Source: Paramuribaculum sp. (lineage in GTDB: Bacteria > Bacteroidota > Bacteroidia > Bacteroidales > Muribaculaceae). Taken from it: 10,100 nt of DNA. Positions 6,400 to 10,100 of the stretch are shown here, in pieces. The DNA is taken from NCBI GenBank assembly GCA_029058455.1, contig JAIDXU010000183.1, forward strand, positions 1 through 10,100. Direction: 5' to 3'. The number at the start of each line of letters is the position of its first letter. The stretch's first letter is position 1. Position numbers and translations under genes: made by a program. Below the pieces are notes generated by a model. The model saw only the letters and a list, made by a program, of their open reading frames with translations, was not told the origin of the DNA and made no database searches.

Positions 6400-7790
6400 C
6401 AGCCAAACGACGCTATCATGGCGTCGCGGCGCGAGCGGAACGAATCAAAGGCGGCAAACACGTCGAGCAGGGCGATGGTGGCGTTTTCGGTCTGAGCGCC
6501 GTAGAGGGCGGCCGAAGTGGCGGTCTCGGGGGTGCGGCCGTCGAGCGCACCGTTTACTCCCGACACCTGATCCATCAGTTTCAGCTCGAGCTCGAGCAGC
6601 GAATAGGCGTTTTCGGGGCGTGAGTTGTTGATTATCTGCTGAGGCGCGTTGCCGGTCAGCGAGGGCACGTAGGGGAGCAGTCCGGCGGGGTTGGCCCATC
6701 TTTCGGCTATCTGTTCCCACGAGAGGTTTTCAGGTTTCTGATCAACCGGAAAGAGCAGCACCCCTTTGGCCGACGCGCTCATGATATGGTCGATGAGGGT
6801 TATTATACGGTTGATATACCTCTGCTGGTCGATTACATCCTCTACCGGCGAATGGGTCTCGCCGGCGGTCATGGGATAGTGTTTCACCACGAATGGATGG
6901 CTCCGGTGGGGATAGGGCGACGGGCGCGACATGAGTAGGGTGCCGTCGGGAGCATACCATCGGCATTGCCATGTGAGGGTGGTCACGGGGCGCGATTTAA
7001 CCTCACGGAGCGATTGCTGACGGCGCTTCAGGTTGAAATCTCTGAGGCGCGGAGCCGAGGTTTCCGACAGGGTGAACAGCTCTCCTTTCTCGGGGTCGTG
7101 ACAGCGCAGTGAGCTGTCGGCTTCGAGGGTCCAGACTTCAATCACTCGGCATTTGTCGTCTGAGCCGCTGAAAAATCCGGGGCGCAATCCCGCGCCTGTG
7201 GCGCAAGGTGAGGTAAGCAGCGACGCCACCCGCTCGGCCTCTCTTCCCCCTTCGGGTGCGAACCGCGCCACCGCTTCGCGCAGGCTCATGTCATGGAGCT
7301 GACCTATAAGTTCGATATCGAAGCCGCGGGGATCGGAATAGGCGTTACAGAAAAATCTGTCGGGGTCTACGTTGTCGACCCACACCCCCGTGCCTCCATG
7401 CCGCCGCTCGTTTACAACTCTCTGTATCGCGCAACCCGAAATCAGAAATTCCTCGAGCATTCGGCAGTCGAGTTCGTCGAGCATGTTGCGTCGGGCGGTT
7501 TCGGCCATGCCGGGCGAAGGCTCGGTTTTGTCGCGGGTGTTGTCGGCGTCGGTTATGAGGCGGTGGCGGAATCTCCCCACGATGCTCTTCACCATCCGGC
7601 GAATGAGGTTGTTGGTCATGGGTCTACGGCCCATTTTGAGCGATCTTTCCCCCTCGGTGATTATCCGCCCCTGATATTCGGCGGGGTCCTCCCATTGCCG
7701 CCCGTAGGTGTAGTTTTTATATCTCAGGCGGTTGGCGCGGAAAGTAGCGAGTTGCGCCCATGCTTTGTAGGCTTGGTTAAAACTGTTCAT
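6399..7790 (-). CDS. Phage portal-like protein
   Basis: The 463-residue product has the layout of phage portal proteins, which form the dodecameric ring at one capsid vertex through which DNA passes. The N-terminal part resembles P22/SPP1-type portals: an aromatic and Arg-rich start with a Tyr-Gly-Arg-Gln-Trp stretch (29-33), then RRPMTNNLIRRMVKSIVGRF (55-74). The middle has VDPDRFFCNAYSDPRG (141-156), a feature of wing regions. SPVEDVIDQQRYINRIITLI (314-333) begins the long helical part. Residues 401-455 (MDQVSGVNGALDGR, then TSAALYGAQ and a helix) look like the end of the stem/crown transition. The protein ends soon after, so the usual C-terminal crown or barrel appears short or absent. The ATG at 7790 overlaps the upstream gene's stop by 4 nt (ATGA), implying translational coupling. 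The identification rests on pattern recognition, not a search. Confidence 0.75.
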   Translation of the reverse strand: MNSFNQAYKAWAQLATFRANRLRYKNYTYGRQWEDPAEYQGRIITEGERSLKMGRRPMTNNLIRRMVKSIVGRFRHRLITDADNTRDKTEPSPGMAETARRNMLDELDCRMLEEFLISGCAIQRVVNERRHGGTGVWVDNVDPDRFFCNAYSDPRGFDIELIGQLHDMSLREAVARFAPEGGREAERVASLLTSPCATGAGLRPGFFSGSDDKCRVIEVWTLEADSSLRCHDPEKGELFTLSETSAPRLRDFNLKRRQQSLREVKSRPVTTLTWQCRWYAPDGTLLMSRPSPYPHRSHPFVVKHYPMTAGETHSPVEDVIDQQRYINRIITLIDHIMSASAKGVLLFPVDQKPENLSWEQIAERWANPAGLLPYVPSLTGNAPQQIINNSRPENAYSLLELELKLMDQVSGVNGALDGRTPETATSAALYGAQTENATIALLDVFAAFDSFRSRRDAMIASFG

Positions 7791-8338
7791 AGTTCGGCTA
7801 ACGATTTGAAATATCGGGGAATGTCGGCTAACAGCGTCGGCGACAGGGTGAATAGTTCGGAGTCGGTATTATATACTATCCCTTTGGCCGACAGGAGGCG
7901 GCTTGATTCATCGCAGGGCCACACTTCGATTGAGTCGCCCGACGGCGAGAGAACTGCGGCGGGAGTGTTGACTCCGGCGGCCGAATAGGGGTTGGCGCGC
8001 AGGGCGAGGGCTCTTTGGGCGGCGGGCGAGTCGCGGGTGAGCGGTTCAGCCTCGTTGACCCACCCCGAGAGCTTCACCGAAGTGACTCTCACCACTCCCG
8101 GCCCCGCTGTCACTCTCCCCTCCGAGAGAGTGCAGATTGGAGCCGTTTCCTCCACATTAAGGAGCGCGGCAGGGGCGGTGAGCAGCAGATTGATATACCA
8201 GTCGCCGATCAGCCGGGTGAGATGGGCATCGACATCGGTGCCCGAGCATTGGGCTATGCAGTCGGCTCTCAGCGGCTCGAATCCGCAGCGTGTGCGCCAT
8301 TCCCCGATCATCTCGGTCAGTGTGTAGGTTTTGAGCAT
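7787..8338 (-). CDS. Probable phage head-completion / connector protein
   Basis: The 183-residue product lies between the capsid and portal genes and overlaps the portal start by 4 nt. Residues 1-60 are mainly helical (EMIGEWRTRCGFEP, then LTRLIGDWYINLLLTAPAAL). Residues 75-145 are strand-rich: GVVRVTSVKLSGWVNEAEPL at 81-100, a 'DSPAAQRALALRANPY' stretch, then PAAVLSPSGDSIEVWP at 126-141. It ends in a short helical IPRYFKSLAEL. A basic or aromatic strand followed by 'SGW', a Gln/Asn/Tyr stretch and 'PxAVL...xVWP' is reminiscent of small gp4/neck-type proteins that sit under the portal in P22-like phages. This is inferred from pattern and context. A capsid-associated or minor head protein is the alternative. 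Confidence 0.5.
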   Translation of the reverse strand: MLKTYTLTEMIGEWRTRCGFEPLRADCIAQCSGTDVDAHLTRLIGDWYINLLLTAPAALLNVEETAPICTLSEGRVTAGPGVVRVTSVKLSGWVNEAEPLTRDSPAAQRALALRANPYSAAGVNTPAAVLSPSGDSIEVWPCDESSRLLSAKGIVYNTDSELFTLSPTLLADIPRYFKSLAEL

Positions 8339-8353
8339 GACGATGAGGGGGAA

Positions 8354-9631
8354 TCAGAGTGTGCCGGTGATACGGAGATGAGCGTTGGGGTGACGGAGCA
8401 CCACGCAGCTCGCTTCGGTTATCACGAGGGCGTCAACGTTTCTCACACCCGATTTCTTGAGGTCGAGATGCTCCACATTAAAAGGCACATGGGTGTATTT
8501 GGTCATATATTCCGGGTCGATTATAAGGCCGTCGTTCTCATGGCCGCAGTTGTCGAACACCTCGGAGTGAACAACATAGAGGGTACCGAATTTCGAGTTG
8601 ATTTCGTTGAAGTCAATGCCCCAGCGGGTCACCTTGTCGCCGGCGCCCACAGTGCGCATAGGCTCCATGGCGTTAAGACGCTCTATCAGTCCGCTGCCTC
8701 CTATCAGCACCTTGCGGTTTGAGCCGGCCGCTCCTCCGGTAAAGGCGGCGCGCATCAGTTTCACAAGGCGCGCATGGGTCAGCTCGCCGCTCCCGAGGGT
8801 GTAGTCGTTGCCGGCCTGATTCCATATTCCTCCGGTGAGCAGGGTTTCGTCACCCTTGCGGGGATTGGTGAGACGACCTTTGGCGCCAAACAGAAAGCTT
8901 TTCTCCATGCCCAGACGCATATCCATCACCGCAGCCTCTTCCTGGTCGGTGAAGCTCCAGTCTATCTCCTTGCGGGTCTGACCTAAAATTGCACTCTGTT
9001 CTACTTGGGCCTTGAAAATCTGACAGTTATTAGAAGCTTTGGTGGGCATAGCCTCAAACTGATCGGTCTGCATGTCGAGCTCGGCGGCAGCGCGACCCAT
9101 TCTCACGAGCCTCATCTCGGGGTCTACGTTGTTGGCCGTGCGCAGACCTGAGGAGTCGATCGGGCCGTTTACAGCTATCACACTCAGCGACGAGCCGTCG
9201 GCAGCGCGCCCAACCACATAGAGCATCAAGGGAACCTTGCGCCCGTTGTCGCCCGTTACATTTACCTCCGGCAGCAGAATGGTCTCGGTGGGGGCGAAGA
9301 TGTCGTTGTCGGTGGTCGTGAGGGTGTAGAGGCGCGAGTTGTCATAGCTCTGGCCGGTCACCGCTTCGAAGTCCTCGATTAATGCTTCGGTGGGCTTGGT
9401 GTCGACAGTGTAATAGTCAACCACCATGCTCGAGGCCTTGCGCGCTCCTATCATGCGGGTTATCTGGTCGACCGGTGTTGACATGGGGCGCACTCTCACC
9501 ACTCTCTGCTCCACTTCGTTGAGCAGCAGCGAGGGAGAGGCTTCGCGCACGAGGGCGGTGGTGGCGGGAGCGTTGACGATGTGATTGCCGCCGGCGGTGC
9601 CGGTGATTACTGCGGGATTGTTGTTTTCCAT
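8354..9631 (-). CDS. Phage major capsid protein, HK97-fold (SU10-like)
   Basis: The 425-residue product resembles the SU10-type major capsid proteins often found in Bacteroidota prophages. Its N-terminal arm (about 1-60) contains VEQRVVRVRPMSTPVDQITR, followed by a probable E-loop (65-110). KASNNCQIFKAQVEQSAIL (198-216) precedes the long spine helix EEAAVMDMRLGMEKSFLFGA (231-250), a hallmark pattern of this family. The central part includes RKVLIGGSGLIERLNAM (306-322). The P-domain end has DGLIIDPEYMTKYTHVPF (367-384) and DALVITEASCVVLRHPNAHL (400-419). No N-terminal prohead cleavage region or fused protease is obvious. It would assemble the icosahedral shell. It lies 15 nt upstream of the connector gene in the same transcription unit and starts at 9631, after a 55-nt AT-rich gap lacking a clear ribosome-binding site. 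Confidence 0.8.
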   Translation of the reverse strand: MENNNPAVITGTAGGNHIVNAPATTALVREASPSLLLNEVEQRVVRVRPMSTPVDQITRMIGARKASSMVVDYYTVDTKPTEALIEDFEAVTGQSYDNSRLYTLTTTDNDIFAPTETILLPEVNVTGDNGRKVPLMLYVVGRAADGSSLSVIAVNGPIDSSGLRTANNVDPEMRLVRMGRAAAELDMQTDQFEAMPTKASNNCQIFKAQVEQSAILGQTRKEIDWSFTDQEEAAVMDMRLGMEKSFLFGAKGRLTNPRKGDETLLTGGIWNQAGNDYTLGSGELTHARLVKLMRAAFTGGAAGSNRKVLIGGSGLIERLNAMEPMRTVGAGDKVTRWGIDFNEINSKFGTLYVVHSEVFDNCGHENDGLIIDPEYMTKYTHVPFNVEHLDLKKSGVRNVDALVITEASCVVLRHPNAHLRITGTL

Positions 9632-9686
9632 AAGTTCTGTTGATGGTTTTTATAGATTAAGAGATAAAAGATTTTGAGGGAGAGGG

Positions 9687-10013
9687 TTATTCCCACACCC
9701 CTTTGCGGCGCCCGGTCAGGAAGCTGTCAGCCGGCGAGGGCCTCAGCGACGGGTCGGGGATATTGTTGTCGGGCTCCTCCCACACGGCGGGTGAGTTATA
9801 AATCCCGGCGAGAGCCTCGTTGCGGCCTCTCAGATAGCCTTTCCGCTCAGCCTCTTCAAGCAGCTTTTCAATCGGCTCGGGCTCGGGCTTAGGTTCAGGC
9901 TTAGGCTCGGGATTGGCGGAAACGTCGGTGTCGCTTTCTGGGCGATCGCTTTGAGGGGCTGAGCCTCCATAGATGGCGGCGCAGGTGTCGGGAGTGATTT
10001 CGGGTTGTTCCAT
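9687..10013 (-). CDS. Small Pro-rich acidic protein heading the phage cassette, possible scaffold
   Basis: The 108-residue product is unrecognised. Residues 1-34 are polar and acidic. Residues 35-47 are a Pro-Glu-Pro-Lys repeat, 48-70 a charged amphipathic helix (IEKLLEEAERKGYLRGRNEA), and 71-108 Pro/Asp-rich with a basic-aromatic end (GRRKGVWE). Position directly upstream of the capsid gene, low hydrophobicity, a helix and a charged C-terminal tail fit a head scaffolding or capsid-assembly factor, but no motif proves it. The start at 10013 is about 37 nt after the predicted -7 box, with no in-frame upstream ATG in the leader. Confidence 0.6.
   Translation of the reverse strand: MEQPEITPDTCAAIYGGSAPQSDRPESDTDVSANPEPKPEPKPEPEPIEKLLEEAERKGYLRGRNEALAGIYNSPAVWEEPDNNIPDPSLRPSPADSFLTGRRKGVWE
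9873..9911 (-). repeat. Short in-frame Pro-Glu/Lys coding repeat
   Basis: About six copies of a 6-bp unit (minus strand CCNGAG/CCTAAG) encode PEPKPEPKPEPEP. It is an extended, flexible linker-type sequence and is likely prone to copy-number change. Confidence 0.75.
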
Positions 10014-10049
10014 AAGCGGTGATTATTTAACAGGTTGGTGAAAACGTTG

Positions 10050-10057
10050 CAAAATTA
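10050..10057 (-). promoter_or_regulatory. -7 box of the phage-head transcription unit, with an upstream polypurine tract
   Basis: The minus strand reads TAATTTTG, a full match to TAnnTTTG, 37 bp upstream of the first cassette start codon. The position where a TTTG -33 element is expected is instead a G/A-only stretch broken by one C (complement of 10058-10079). A TTTTG lies about 26 bp upstream, too far for the usual spacing. Initiation may therefore need an activator or another sigma factor. Confidence 0.5.
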
Positions 10058-10100
10058 CTCTCTCCCTCCCGCCCCCTCCGAGTCAAAACGCCTCCTATAG

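Noticed and set aside
7293..7988. Long plus-strand open frame (231 residues) over the portal and connector genes
   Set aside because: It lies antisense to two well-supported overlapping genes; the open frame is a by-product of GC-rich third positions, and its composition does not look like a protein.
8015..8722. Plus-strand open frame (235 residues) over the connector and capsid genes
   Set aside because: It is antisense to the connector and capsid genes, is His/Gly/Val-rich, and has no recognisable domain or promoter.
1..10100. CRISPR arrays, tRNA or rRNA genes, insertion sequences
   Set aside because: I saw no regularly spaced repeats, no cloverleaf-like segment with a CCA end, and no transposase or terminal inverted repeats.

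Overview
The window looks like chromosomal DNA of a Bacteroidales bacterium, probably Muribaculaceae-like. This is inferred from the Bacteroidetes-type promoters (TAnnTTTG -7 boxes, two with a TTG/TTTG element 20 bp upstream), start codons without clear Shine-Dalgarno sequences, a signal-peptide-bearing tricorn protease, and a phage head module of a style seen in gut Bacteroidota. No marker gene allows a species call.

Left part (1-2505), all on the minus strand. A secreted protein of unknown function (1-1287, C-terminus beyond the window) has two copies of a 'DGG-(V/I)-Y-(I/L)-x-NVG' module around a helical linker. Upstream of it lies rlmN (1459-2505), the radical-SAM 23S rRNA/tRNA adenine methyltransferase, with all catalytic cysteines.

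Middle (2506-6392). A 434-bp divergent intergenic region holds a good promoter at 2653-2683, followed by about 175 nt that fold into a long closed rod, a candidate small RNA with 6S-like architecture. A second, near-perfect promoter (2859-2890) then drives a 1129-residue periplasmic tricorn-type protease (2940-6329). That protein has N-terminal beta-propeller repeats, a Lys/Asp-rich low-complexity insert, a second short propeller part, a C1/PDZ region and an S41 catalytic domain. It ends at a strong bidirectional terminator (6354-6392).

Right part (6399-10057), minus strand, convergent with the protease. This is a compact phage-head cassette read in the order: promoter (10050-10057), 108-residue Pro-rich acidic protein, SU10/HK97-fold-like major capsid protein, 183-residue probable head-completion/connector protein, portal-like protein, shared terminator. 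The cassette looks like one complete transcription unit. Within the window it has no terminase, protease, tail, lysis or integrase gene, and its order (capsid before portal) is the reverse of the usual one. It may be the edge of a prophage, a capsid-encoding satellite or a retained head module, and only sequence beyond 10100 can decide this. It is the most interesting part of the window, followed by the candidate RNA at about 2689-2863.
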